From Lepas anatifera (Eukaryota > Arthropoda > Thecostraca > Lepadidae), in NCBI GenBank assembly GCA_034440635.1, contig JAOTON010000058.1, positions 16,413-80,412 on the forward strand: a stretch of 64,000 nucleotides of DNA, written 5' to 3'. A model generated the notes under the pieces. It was not told the DNA's origin. It worked only from the letters and a program-made list of their open reading frames with translations, and did not search any database. The translations under genes and the position numbers were made by a program. Below are positions 45,490-57,549 of the stretch, piece after piece. How positions within the stretch are numbered: position 1 is the first letter of the stretch; each line of letters opens with the position of its first letter.

Positions 45490-46326
45490 CAATGATGTTT
45501 AGGCGAATTTCAAAACCTAAATTTATAAAAACATTATATTCTGTTGTATCTGTATTAAATCACCAACAGGTCTTTAAAAACCCAATAACAGGTGAAGTCA
45601 GTAGAATTAAAAACACATGGAGGCCTAAATACAACATAAATACTGACATCACACCAGTACTGGCTCGGCTGCCGCAAACACAGCTATATTTTTCTTTAGT
45701 ACCCCGAGCGGATCACAGAATATATCACTGATGGGTGACACGTTTAAAAAGCTGTTCACCAGACGAGGTAAGCGATTAAAAGCTCCGGAAGCAACAGTGT
45801 TCACTCTAGCCGGCGGTACACTAAACAAAGTAGAACGTGAAATCCTAGTGGTTCTGACCGGCACATGTACCGTAAAACCTTGTAAAATATGTGATGATGA
45901 GATGAGGCCTCTAAAAACTTTACATAAAAACAAGATATCACTTTGGTGGCGCCTAGCCTGAAGGGATTGCACATCGTACAAACTAAGGAGGGACTTGTAG
46001 TCCAGGACAGCACTGGCAGGCTCAGTATGGTTGGCTAGCCACATGAGGAATTTATGCTGAACCCTCTCCACGCGAATGAGATGACATTTTGCTGCTCCGC
46101 CCCAAATGACGGAGCAGTATTCAAGAATTGATCGAACATTTGCGTTGAATACGGACACGGTCGCACGGTTGTCCAGTTTGTGTCTGGGCGAAGCTGACTG
46201 GAAGGTTCGAATGAGAAAGCCTAATGCCCTATTGGCTTTTAGTACTATGGAATTTATTTGCGCCTGAAAAGTGAGTTTTTGGTCCAGAAACGCGTTTCGT
46301 ATTAACTTCATCAGTATGTAGCACAA
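45490..46326 (-). pseudogene. 5'-truncated LINE fragment (RT C-terminus, Jockey/CR1-like)
   Basis: The minus strand has an open 225-codon stretch with LDQKLTFQAQINSIVLKA, RSILEYCSVIWG and RVERVQHKFLMWLA, the part of a LINE RT after the catalytic core. It matches the fragment at 16890-17671. The 3' UTR ends at the TA repeat. No RNase H or endonuclease is present, and the 5' part is missing. Confidence 0.8.
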
Positions 46327-46428
46327 TACTGATTTTTCTGTAAAATGAAGATTTCACTAAAACAGGGATCGCTAATGATCGCTTATGCCCAGGCTTATGC
46401 TTATGCTTATGCTTAGGTGGTTTCAGAA

Positions 46429-46471
<43 letters not shown>

Positions 46472-46507
46472 TTATAGACTATTGTAATTTTGCAGCTTTG
46501 GAAAATT

Positions 46508-46581
46508 GCTCCTAAGCTGGGACTCGAACCCAGGTCTCGGATTTCCGGCCCGGCATGCTAACGACTACACCACCCAGGAGC
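46508..46581 (-). repeat. tRNA-like sequence, unit 1
   Basis: Pol III-type A-box (TGGTGTAGTCGTTAGC) and perfect B-box (GGTTCGAGTCC). It has one base missing in the anticodon stem relative to the other units. Not a functional tRNA by this reading. Confidence 0.7.
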
Positions 46582-46729
46582 CTGAATTTTCCTTTCAAGC
46601 TTGCGTATTTATACTTAATTTATCCGCAGTTGTTTTCCTGTGGCATTCTCATGCCAGTCAGGTCTCAGTGTACCTCCAGTATTGATATATAAGTTATAGA
46701 CTGTTGTAATTTTGCAGCTTTGGAAAATT

Positions 46730-46804
46730 GCTCCTAAGCTGGGACTCGAACCCAGATCTCCGGATTTCCGGCCCGGCATGCTAATGACTACACCACACAG
46801 GAGC
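46730..46804 (-). repeat. tRNA-like sequence, unit 2
   Basis: Same family; differs from unit 5 at a few sites, including ATCTGGG in the T arm. Confidence 0.7.
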
Positions 46805-46843
46805 CTGAATTTTCCTTTCAAGCTTGCGTATTTATACTTAATT

Positions 46844-46913
46844 GGAGTGGTGTAGTCGTTAGCATGCCGGGCCGGAAATCCGGAGACCTGGGTTCGAGTC
46901 CCAGCTTAGGAGC
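46844..46913 (+). repeat. tRNA-like sequence, unit 3 (5' end lost)
   Basis: The first acceptor bases are missing at the inversion point of the array; A- and B-boxes are kept. Confidence 0.7.
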
Positions 46914-47061
46914 AATTTTCCAAAGCTGCAAAATTACAACAGTCTATAACTTATATATCAATACTGGAGGTACACTGAGACCTGACTGGCATGAGAATGC
47001 CCCAGTAAAACAACTGCGGATAAATTAAGTATAAATACGCAAGCTTGAAAGGAAAATTCAG

Positions 47062-47136
47062 GCACCTGGGTGGTGTAGTCGTTAGCATGCCGGGCCGGAA
47101 ATCCGGAGACCTGGGTTCGAGTCCCAGCTTAGGAGC
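47062..47136 (+). repeat. tRNA-like sequence, unit 4
   Basis: One acceptor change (GCACCT for GCTCCT) leaves the partner AGGAGC unpaired at that base. Confidence 0.7.
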
Positions 47137-47284
47137 AATTTTCCAAAGCTGCAAAATTACAACAGTCTATAACTTATATATCAATACTGGAGGTACACTG
47201 AGACCTGACTGGCATGAGAATGCCCCAGTAAAACAACTGCGGATAAATTAAGTATAAATACGCAAGCTTGAAAGGAAAATTCAG

Positions 47285-47359
47285 GCTCCTGGGTGGTGTA
47301 GTCGTTAGCATGCCGGGCCGGAAATCCGGAGACCTGGGTTCGAGTCCCAGCTTAGGAGC
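47285..47359 (+). repeat. tRNA-like sequence, unit 5 (best copy)
   Basis: It folds as a cloverleaf-like shape: GCTCCTGGG pairs with CTTAGGAGC (9 bp, two G-U), CCGGG with TCCGG around the 7-nt loop CCGGAAA, and CTGGG with CCCAG around TTCGAGT. The anticodon position would be GGA (Ser), but base 33 is C, the D stem is weak and there is no long variable arm, so it is likely a SINE-type pol III unit and not a tRNA gene. Confidence 0.7.
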
Positions 47360-47465
47360 AATTTTCCAAAGCTGCAAAATTACAACAGTCTATAACTTAT
47401 ATATCAATACTGGAGGTACACTGAGACCTGACTGGCATGAGAATGCCCCAGTAAAACAACTGCCG

Positions 47466-47508
<43 letters not shown>

Positions 47509-47547
47509 TTCTGAAACCACCTAAGCATAACCATAAGCATAAGCCTG

Positions 47548-50360
47548 GGCATGATGATGATGATTAGAGTTTTAGTGCACTGCAGCTGCAAAGGCTATAC
47601 GTGCCCGCCAGTTTTTTATTACATTATCCTAAGATTGTCCTTACTATCAAAAGTGGGCTATACAGAATGTGTGAAATCTAAGAATCTCTACCGGGTGTGT
47701 ATACTATGTCAAAATCTTCTCTCAGGTAAGATAAAACTTTTCCAAAGTCTACGAGTGAGTCATCGCCAAGGGTCTGTACCAGCGGAACCGGTGGAAAGAA
47801 TCGGAGCTGACTTCGTTTCAGCTGGTCACAGCTGTCAGTAGCAGATAATACATGCTACACAGTGAGGCGGCTGCCACAGTGCGAGCATTGCTTGGGGACG
47901 GTGTTGAGTAGATAATGGGCGTGTGTCGCGTAACAGTGGCCTATTCGAAGCCTAGTGAGGCTTACCTCCTCCCTTCTATTTCTCCTGCTGCTCGACTCCC
48001 AGGGTTTAATCGATGGACGCAGACGTTTCAAAAAAGCAATCTGGCTCCGCGGTCCACCTGGTCTGCCACTCAGCATCTACTAACATCTTAAACGATGGTT
48101 TGAAGTCTGTGGCTCGAATTCTAAACCTGCGCGAAGGGGGCAACTCGCTTGCGTCTTTAGCTAATTTATCAACTTGTTCGTTCCCTAAAATGCCAACGTG
48201 GCTCGGCACCCAAAGAAAACACACGTCAGTACCTCGGGAGGCAATCACTGTCAGAAGCTTTCGGATCGTCAGTACGAGCCAGTTCTGCTGTGTGTGGTAA
48301 GACAGGAGGGCTGTCAAAGAGCTTGCTGAGTCTGTTATAATAGTACACCGTTCCTCAGTGGTGCGTCTGATGTGTCGTAAAACCCACAAAATAGCGTATA
48401 GTTCCGTGGTAAAAACTGAAACAGTCGCCGGCAAACTGAAGCCCCGGCTGATACCATCCCCCATGAAGGCACTGCCGGCGCCTCTAGCGCCCTTAGAGCC
48501 GTCGGTATAGAATGGTCTGTGTTCTATGTAGGTTCCTATTTTGTGCAGAGCTAAGTTTAAGAACTCCGTGGGTAGGATCGATGACTTTTTATAGCGCAAC
48601 AAGTCGAGGTCGCATTTGGCAGGAGTGAGCTGCCATGGTTCTACGCGCTGCGGTTTAGTTTCAGCGATCTGTTCCAGATTTATTTCAGAACCCTCAAGCC
48701 ATTGGAAGACGCGTGTGCAGAGTGCAAGTGAGGACGAGTGCCGTGCTGTTCCGAGAGGGGCTGTTAACACCTCATCAAATAACCATTTTTAAGTTGGGTG
48801 GGAGGGATGTTGACGAATTTTGCTGGTGTATGCGAGTGCCAACCTTTTCCGTCTAAGATCTAGCGGCAGTTCGTTGGCGTCGACGAGGAGACTGGCTCTG
48901 CGGGAGGTTCGGAACGCACCCGTCGCTATCCTCATGCCGGAATGGTGAACAGCGTTTAAGGGCTGTTTGACGCTGCTAATAGCGCTGTCGTATATAACTG
49001 AACCGTAATCTAAGACAGACCTGATCAGGGCGCGGTAAAGTCGAATAAGTGACAATCTGTCGGCACCATATGATGTGCGAGAGATCATTTTCAACACATT
49101 CATGCGTTTAAAACATTTGTCACGCAACAGTGATATATGCGGTGCGCATGTCAAGCGCTTATCCAGTGTCACGGCAAGAAACTTTGCCTCCGACACGACT
49201 GGGACTCTTCGACCGTACAAACGGAGGCTGATGTCAGGGCATGATCTACGGCGACAGAAATGCATACACACGGTTTTTTCGGTCGGAAATCTAAAACCGA
49301 TCTTCAGACTCCAAGTCGTTAGCCGGTCAATACATATTTGTAGCTGTCTTTGAGCTGAAATAGACGTGGAGGTACTCAACCACACGGCAAAGTCGTCTAC
49401 GAACAGAGACTTCTCGACTGTAGGGGGCAGGACGTCGCAAATGTCGTTTATCAAAATGCCGAGCAGTGTCACGCTTAAAACGCCTCCTTGGACCACCCCG
49501 CTCTCCTGGCAGAAGTTGTCGGACAAGGTGTTGCCAACTCTGACTCTAAAGTTACGTCGTTTCATAAAATTGTGTATAAAATATTCCATGTGACCCTTGA
49601 TACCGGCTTTCCGTACTTTCGCTAGAATTGCGTGGCGCCAGGCCGTGTCGTAGGCCTTTTCGATGTCAAATAACAGAGCAAAAACGTGCTGTCGCAAGGC
49701 GAAAGAGCGCCGCACTGATGTGTCCAAAGATATAACATGGTTAGTGGTGGAACGGCCCGCACGAAATCCACACTGAGCGTTAGAGAAAAAGCCGGTGCTC
49801 TCCAAAAACCACACCAAGCGCGCGTTCACCATGCGCTCCAACAATTTACATACAGAAGATGTCAGGGATATAGGTCTGAAGTGTAAAGGGTCACTGCCAT
49901 CTTTGTTAGGTTTTAAAACTGGAATAATAGTGGCGTCTCTCCAGGCACTTGGAAAGCGATGTGTAGCCCATATCGAGTTAAAGGAAGACAGCAAAGTAGA
50001 AGCAGAACGTTCGCTGAGGTTTTTCAAACATATCAATGTGAATTTTATCTGGGCCAGCAGCTGTGCTCCTCACTCGTGAGAGTGCAGTCCGGAACTCCGT
50101 CATCGTAAAAGGTTCATTATAAGAGAGGTTATCAGATGAGCTAAAATTCACTTGACATCGCTCACTCTGCCGTCTATGACAGTTAAACCTCGGATCGTCG
50201 CATCCTATCCGCCATCGAGCTACCCAGGTCCTACCTAAAATATTTGCTACTTCGGCCGGATTCGTAACGGGGCCGTTGGGTCCAGCTAACACGGGCACAG
50301 GTATAGGACAACTGCAACCTGACAGTCGGTGAACCCGCCGCCAAATGGTTGTTAATTGTG
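47548..50360 (-). mobile_element. 5'-truncated I-clade LINE (third family member)
   Basis: A 2.8-kb minus-strand copy has RT, RNase H and the C-terminal zinc motif. The 3' end reads TAAAACTCTAATC then ATC triplets. TAAGCCTG occurs at both flanks (47540-47547 and 50361-50368) and could be an 8-bp target duplication, which is short for a LINE. It is inserted at the outer arm of the tRNA-like array. Confidence 0.8.
47700..50360 (-). pseudogene. LINE ORF2 fragment (RT, RNase H)
   Basis: The RT has FRPISLTSSVCKLLERM, CGFRAGRSTTNH, GVVQGGVLS and FVDD (49392-49403). RNase H has FYTDGSKG, TTELYAI, ITDSASSL and WVPSHVGILGNE. CSHCGSRLTV begins the zinc motif. Breaks: an extra T near 50025, an in-frame TAA at 48789-48791 (expected CAA), an extra base in the A run at 48030-48035, and TAG at 47855-47857 (expected CAG). 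The endonuclease and ORF1 are missing. It is a dead copy. Confidence 0.85.
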
Positions 50361-50366
50361 TAAGCC

Positions 50367-50680
50367 TGTCAGAAGCCGGTGACGAACGAAGTAAGAAACG
50401 GCTTCTATTCTGACAGTTTTTCCGGTCTCGTCGTTGTCTGTTGTTGTCAGAAGCCGGTGACGAACGAAGTAAGAAACGGCTTCTATTCTGACAGTTTTTC
50501 CGGTCTGTCGTCGTTGTCTGTTGTCAGAAGCCGGTGACGAACGAAGTAAGAAACGGCTTCTATTCTGACAGTTTTTCCGGTCTCGTCGTCGTTGTCGTTG
50601 TCAGAAGCCGGTGACGAACGAAGTAAGAAACGGCTTCTATTCTGACAGTTTTTCCGGTCTCGTCGTCGTCGTTGTTGTTG
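50367..50680. repeat. 77-bp tandem hairpin repeat, four copies
   Basis: Units start at about 50367, 50445, 50522 and 50599. Each has TGTCAGAAGCCG and, 20 bases later, CGGCTTCT-ATT-CTGACAG, which can fold back as a hairpin. A GTC/GTT-rich spacer of variable length separates the units. The motif GTCACCGGCTTCT also occurs at 55906 and 59936 at the macrosatellite junctions. Confidence 0.85.
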
Positions 50681-52000
50681 TCTGTTGTTGTTGTCTGTTC
50701 TGAGCGCTGGTATCAGTGACCTAAAACTTTTGTGGATAGAAGGCACTTCCAAATGAATAAGCACCACGGTTGTCAATTTTCAAAATTTTCAAAATTTTGC
50801 CCAGAATTTTGCATTATGTGATTTTTAACTTTTATTTTTCTATTTTTTGCTAATTCATCTACAGTCTTCAAACTTGCACCCTTTTACATCAGAAAAATTT
50901 GTAGTTCACACAAAAAGTTGGAAAGAAAAAACTTTAAATTTAGGGCTCTAAATTAGCTTTTAAACTTTGCACCCTAAATTTGGCATAAAACTCATGGTCT
51001 AAACTACAGGCTCGAAATATCTGAAGCTACAGCAGTTCAGGTTCTGAGTCAAAGATCAACTTAAAGGCCGGTTTGTTCAGTACTGCACAAACACAGAAAC
51101 AAAACAAAAACGGAAATTTAAGGGTCCTTTTTGGCCCATTCCGTGAAGGTCTGCATTTCCCAAAATATCATTCAAACCCTTATATCTTCCGATCTAATTG
51201 ATAAAAATCAGTTCCTATTTCAGATAATAAAAGAGAATAGCCTCCTGTATAATATATTTAGAAATAAAAACTTTCACACTGAAACTTTTTATTTTATAGG
51301 CAAAAATAAAATATAAGTTTTTAAAATTTTTATTCTCAGCCCCCTGGTTTCCAGACCATGATAGCTACGGTATTGAACTTAACACGGCTGGATAGAAAAC
51401 TTCGTTGCCGTCATTTTTCTCACTCATACCCCCCACTTATCTCTTACGGCTTCCGCGCTATAAGCCGTAAAATGCATTTCAAAGTGGTAATTTTATCAGT
51501 TCATTTTTGCTTCACACCGGGGTTTAGGGTGGTTAGAGTCATTGGAGGGAAATGAAATTTTGCATGCAGCTAGGTAAGAGACATATGTCGACATTCCATC
51601 TGCATAGATATCAATGAAACACCAAGTTACCTTTACAAACATGCCGTTTCTCCACGCATCGTTGTAGCAAATCACCACGCGTCACCCCTGCGTCCACGCC
51701 GCGGCAACGCCGGCGATCGGCGCGGCCGTTTCTGTTTATTTATGGTCTGGTAAAAAAGTACCCAACACTACCCATAATGCATCACAAGTAATTAGAGTAC
51801 TGTAAAAGTCTGAGTTTACAATAAGAGTATTATGTTTCTGTTTTTGGACCATGGGTGGATCCAGGGAATAAGTAGGCTAGGTGCCCCCCACCCTTCTCCC
51901 CCCATCCCCCTCCCCCAACCCCCAATCGACCATCGGCGCCCTCTGAAATTGCAAAGACATGCCTCTCAAGGTCGATGACGCTCCCTGGAATGTCGCTTCC

Positions 52001-52270
52001 CATACGCGGATCCAGGATTGCCTATCGGGGGTGAGGTGGAAGGGGAAACTTCCTGGTGGGCGCTATCTACACCAGGGACGCCACTTTTGGCCGGAAAAAC
52101 CTATCAAGTAGGCGCTAAAACCTATCAGTAGACCCCGATACCTGCATCTCGGGGAAAACGACATTTCAGGGGGTGCCATCGAACTTTCCAGGGGTTTCCG
52201 GGACAATTTCAGGGGGCGCTAAGATTCCATGGGGGGCACCTGTCCCCTTTCCCCCTTGGATCCGCCTATG
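52001..52270 (+). mobile_element. GGATCC-ended MITE in unit 1
   Basis: Left end CATACGCGGATCCAGGA, inverted right end CATAGGCGGATCCAAGG; 270 bp with no coding content. It directly abuts the satellite array. The copy at 19164 shows it also exists outside the macrosatellite. Confidence 0.75.
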
Positions 52271-55200
52271 TCGTTTCGGGGGGCACGGAGGTGGGGTCGT
52301 TACTGGTGTGGGGGGTAAGGAGCTCGAGCATAAGCGGATCCAGGACATCAGCATGGGGGTAGGGGCTAAAGAGTTCGAGCATAGGCGGACCCAGGACATC
52401 AGTACGAGGGTGGGGCTAGGGAGTTAGAGCATAGGCGGATCCAGGACATCGGTACGAGGGTCGGGCTAGGGAGTTAGAGCATAGGCGGATCCAGGACATT
52501 ACACGAGGGTCGGGCTAGGGAGTTAGAGCATAGGCGGATCCAGGACATTAGTACGGGGATGGGGCTAAGCAGCTGAGCATTAGCGGATTCAGGACATCAG
52601 TACGGGGTGAGACTCGGGAGTTCCAGTATAGGCGGATCCAGGACATCAGTAGGGGGTAGGGGCTACGGAGTTCGAGCATAGGCGGATCCAGGATATTAGT
52701 ACGGGGATGGGGCTAAGGAGATCGAGCATAGGCGGATCTAGGACATCTGTACGGGGGTGGAGATAAGGAGCTCGAGCATAGGCTGATCCAGGACATCAGT
52801 ACGGCGGTGGGGCTAAAGGGTTTGAGTATAGGCGGATCAAGGATATCAGTACAGGGGTGAGGCTAAGGAGCTCGAGCATAAGCGGATCCAGGACATCAGC
52901 ACGTGGATAGGGGCTAAAGAGTTCGAGCATAGGCGGATCCAGGACATCAGTATGGGGGTGGGGCTAAGAAGCTCGAGCATAAGCGGATTCAGCTGATCAG
53001 TACGGGGGTGGGGCTCGGGAGCTCGAGCATAGTCGGATCCAGGACATCAGTATGGGGTGGGGGCTAAGTAGTTCGAGCATAGGCAGATCCAGGGCAGTAC
53101 AGAGGTGGGGCTACAGAGTTCGAGCACAGGCGGATTCAGGACATCAGTAAGGGGGTGGGGTAAGGAGCTCGAGCATAGGCGGATCCAGGACATCAGTGGG
53201 GAGGGGGTAGGGGCTACGGAGTTCGAACATCGGCGGATCCAGGACATCAGGAAGAAGGTGGGGTAAGGAGCTCGAGCATAGGCGGATCCAGGACATCAGT
53301 AGGGGGTAGGGGCTAAGGAGTTCGAGCATATGCAGATCCAGGACATCAGTACGGAGGTGGGGCTAAGAAGTTCGAGCATAGGCGGATCCAGGACATCAGT
53401 ACGGGGGTGGGGCTAAGGAGCTCCAGCAAAGGCGGATCCAGGCCTCAGTACGGGGGTGGGGCTAAGGAGCTCGAGCATAGGCGGATCCAGGACATCAGTA
53501 CGGTGGTAGGGCTCGGGCGTTCCAGCATAGGCGGATCCAGGACATGAGTAGGGTGGTAGGGGCTAAAGAGTTCGAGTATAGGCGAATCCAGGGCAGTACG
53601 GAGGTGGGGCTAAGGGGTTCGAGTATAGGCGGATAAAGGACATCAGTACAGAGGTGGGGCTAAGGAGCTCAAGCATAAGCGGATCCAGGACATCAGCACA
53701 GGGGTAGGGGCTGAAGAGTTCGAGCATAGGCGGATCCAGGACATCAGTAAGAAGGTGGGGTAAGGAGCTCGAGCATAGCCGGATCCAGGACATCAGTAGG
53801 GAGGTAGGGGCTAAGGAGTTCGAGCATCGGCGGATCCAGGACATCAGTAAGGGGGTGGGGTAAGGAGCTCGAGCATAGGCGGATCCAGGACATCAGTGGA
53901 AGGGGGGGTAGGGGCTACGGAGTTCGAGCATAGGCGGATCCAGGACATCAGTAAGAAGGTGGGGTAAGGAGCTCGAGCATAGCCGGATCCAGGACATCAG
54001 TACGGAGGTGGGGCTAAGAAGTTCGAGCATAGGCAGATCCAGGACATCTGTACGGGGGTGGGGCTAAGGAGCTCGAGCATAGCGGAGCAAGGATATCAGT
54101 ACGTGGGTAGGGGCTAAAGAGTTCGAGCATAGGCGGATCCAGGACATCAATACGGGGGTGGGGCTAAGAAGCTCGAGCATAAACGGATTCAGCTGATCAG
54201 TACGGGGGTGGGGCTCGGGAGCTCGAGCATAGTCGGATCCAGGGCATCAGTAGGGGGTGGGGCTAAGTAGTTCGAGCATAGGTGGATCCAGGGCAGTACA
54301 GAGGTGGGGCTACGGAGTTCGAGCATAGGCGGATCCAGGACATCAGTAAGGGGGTGGGGTAAGGAGCTCGAGCATAGGCGGATCCAGGACATCAGTGGAA
54401 GGGGGGGTAGGGGCTACGGAGTTCGAGCATAGGCGGATCCAGGACATCAGTAAGAAGATGGGGTAAGGAGCTCGAGCATAGCCGGATCCAGGACATCAGT
54501 AGGGAGGTAGGGGCTAAGGAGTTCGAGCATCGGCGGATCCAGGACATCAGTACGGAGGTGGGGCTAAGAAGTTCGAGCATAGGCAGATCCAGGACATCTG
54601 TACGGGGGTGGGGCTAAAGAGCTGGAGCATAGGCGGATCCAGGACATCAGTATGCGTGTGGGGCTAAGGAGCTCGAGCAGAGGCGGATCCAGGGCATCAG
54701 TACGGGGGGTGGGGCTAAGGGGTTCGAGTATAGGCGGATAAAGGACATCAGTACAGAGGTGGGGCTAAGGAGCTCAAGCATAAGCGGATCCAGGACATCA
54801 GCACAGGGGTAGGGGCTGAAGAGTTCGAGCATAGGCGGATCCAGGACATCAGTACGGGGGTGGGGCTAAGGAGCTCGAGCATAAGCGGAGCCAGGATATC
54901 AGTACGGGGTTAGAGGCTAAGGAGTTTGAGCATAGGCGGATCCAGCATATCGGTACGGGGATGGGGCTAAGGAGATCCAGCATAGGCGGATCCAGGACAT
55001 CTGTACGGAGGTGGGGCTAAGGAGCTCGAGCATAGGCGGATCCATGACATCAGTATGGGTGTCGGGCTAAGGAGCTCGAGCAGAGGCGGATCCAGGACAT
55101 CAGTACGGGGCTGGGGCTAAGGGGCTCGAGTATAGGTGGATGAAAGACATCAGTACGGGGGTGGGGCTAAGGAGCTCGAGCATAAGCGGATTCAGGACAT

Positions 55201-55553
55201 CAAGGGGCTAAAGAGTTAAAACAGGTAGGGGCTAAAGAGTTAAAACATAAGCGGATTCAGGACATCAGTACGGGGGTGGGGCTAAGGAGTTCGAGCATAA
55301 GCGGATTCAGGACATCAGTATGTGGGTGGGGCTCGGGAGCTCGAGCATAGGCGGATCTAGGACATCAGTAGGGGTAGGGGCTAAGGAGTTCAAGCATAGG
55401 CGGATCCAGGGCAGTATAGAGGTGGGGCTACGGAGTTCGAGCATAGGCAGATCCAGGACATATGTAAGGGGGTGGGGTAAGGAGCTCGAGCATAGGTGGA
55501 TCCAGGACATCAGTTCGGTGGTGGGGCTGAGGTCTCGAGCTGGGGCATAACTC
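52271..55553. repeat. 50-bp satellite array 1
   Basis: Tandem copies of a 50-bp unit with the core AGCATAGGCGGATCCAGGA, then CATCAGTACGGGGGTGGGGC and TAAGGAGCTCG. Copies differ by 5-20%. Repetitive peptides on the minus strand (such as DVLDPPMLELLSP) come from reading the unit in three frames and are not genes. Confidence 0.95.
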
Positions 55554-57291
55554 GGTAACAAATAGGCTGAATTGGGTGAAAATCTGCAGGTATAGGTGAA
55601 ATACCGTCGGAAAACCCATCATATTTTATATTGTATCTCCTTTCTTCTCGTCATGCCCAGTCTTTGCTTAACAAAACAAACATTATGCGTGTGTTTATTT
55701 ATTTGATGACATGAACAGAGGGCAAGCGTGGTGCAGTATGCAGAGACATGCTAATTTAGGAAAACATGGGCCTAGACAGGGGATTGAATGGAGCCATAAT
55801 GAGAACACAAAACCTAAAACTCAAACATTGCGTTGTTATAAGTATCAAACTGCTGAAAACACTCGCCTGTCAATCGAACTGTTTGGCTAACGTACATTGT
55901 CACCGGCTTCTCCTGCGCCGGAGCGGCACCTGCCGAGGCCGCAGGCCGAGGTTGTTGTTGTTGTTGTTGTTGTCTGTTCTGAGCGCTGGTATCAGAGACC
56001 TAAAACTTTTGTGGATAGAAGGCACTTCCAAATGAATAAGCACCACGGTTGTCAATTTTCAAAATTTTCAAAATTTTGCCCAGAATTTTGCATTATGTGA
56101 TTTTTAACTTTTATTTTTCTATTTTTTGCTAATTCATCTAGACTCTTCAAACTTGCACCCTTTTACATCAGGGAAATTTGTAGTTCACACAAAAAGTTGG
56201 AAAGAAAAAGCTTTAAATTTAGGGCTCTAAATTAGCTTTTAAACTTTGCACCCTAAATTTGGCATAAAACTCATGGTCTAAACTACAGGCTCGAAATATC
56301 TGAAGCTACAGCAGTTCAGGTTCTGAGTCAAATATCAACTTAAAGGCCGGTTTGTGCAGTACTGCACAAACACAGAAACAAAACAAAAACGGAAATTTAA
56401 GGGTCCTTTTTGGCCCATTCCGTGAAGGTCTGCATTTCCTAAAATATCATTCAAACCCTTATATCTTCCGATCTAATTGATAAAAATTAGTTCCCATTTC
56501 AGATAATAAGAGAGAATAGCCTCCTTTATTATATATTTAGAGATAAAAACTTTCAGACTGAAACTTTTTATTTTATAGGCAAAAATAAAATATAGGTTTT
56601 TAAAATTTTTATTCTCAGCCCCCTGGTTTCCAGACCATGATAGCTACGGTATTGAACTTAACACGGCTGGATAGAAAACTTCGTTGCCGTCATTTTTCTC
56701 ACTCATACCCCCCACTTATCTCTTACGGCTTCCGCGCTATAAGCCGTAAAATGCATTTCAAAGTGGTAATTTTATCAGTTCATTTTTGCTTCACACCGGG
56801 GTTTAGGGTGGTTAGAGTCATTGGAGGGAAATGAAATTTTGCATGCAGCTAGGTAAGAGACATATGTCGACATTCCATCTGCATAGATATCAATGAAACA
56901 CCAAGTTACCTTTACTAACATGCCGTTCCTCCACGCATCGTTGTAGCAAATCACCACGCGTCACCCCTGCGTCCACGTCGCGGCAACGCCGGCGATCGGC
57001 GCGGCCGTTTCTGTTTATTTATGGTCTGGTAAAAAAGTACCCAACACTACCCATAATGCATCACAAGTAATTAGAGTACCGTAAAAGTCTGAGTTTACAA
57101 TAAGAGTATTATGTTTCTGTTTTTGGACCATGGGTGGATCCAGGGAATAAGTAGGCTAGGTGCCCCCCCCACCCTTCTCTCCCCCATCCCCTCCCCCAAC
57201 CCCCAATCGACCATCGGCGCCCTCTGAAATTGTAAAGACACGCCTCTCAAGGCGAATGACGCTCCCTGAAATGTCGCTTCCCATACGCGGA

Positions 57292-57549
57292 TCCAGGATT
57301 GCCTATCGGGGGCGAGGTGGAAGGGGAAACTTCCTGGTGGGCGCTATCTACACCAGGGACGCCACTTTTGGCCGGAAAAACCTATCAAGTAGGCGCTAAA
57401 ACCTATCAGTAGACCCCGATACCTGCATCTCGGGGAAAACGACATTTCAGGGGGTGCCATCGAACTTTCCAGGGGTTTCCGGGACAATTTCAGGGGGCGC
57501 TAAGATTCTATGGGGGCACCTGTCCCCTTTCCCCTTGTATCCGCCTATG
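57292..57549 (+). mobile_element. GGATCC-ended MITE in unit 2
   Basis: Same ends as the copy at 52001; the right end reads CATAGGCGGATACAAGG, one base different. Confidence 0.75.

Larger units (their letters stand above)
46374..47549. repeat. inverted array of tRNA-like repeat units
   Basis: The outer arms are inverted copies: GCCCAGGCTTATGCTTATGC at the left, and AAGCATAAGCCTGGGC at the right, each next to GTGGTTTCAG and a (TA)n tract. Inside are about five copies of a 223-bp unit, two in minus and three in plus orientation, meeting near 46843. Each unit has one tRNA-like sequence. Confidence 0.85.
50701..55979 (+). repeat. macrosatellite unit 1 (5,279 bp)
   Basis: Measured between successive TGAGCGCTGG anchors. 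The unit has an AT-rich block (to about 51350), a GC-rich spot (51680-51730), the GGATCC-ended MITE, a 3.3-kb 50-bp satellite array and a 0.4-kb unique-looking block ending in a (GTT)n run. Confidence 0.92.

Noticed and set aside
46508..47359. Functional tRNA genes
   Set aside because: Base 33 is C, the D stem is weak, the outer stem is 9 bp and a Ser-type anticodon lacks the long variable arm; better as pol III repeat units.
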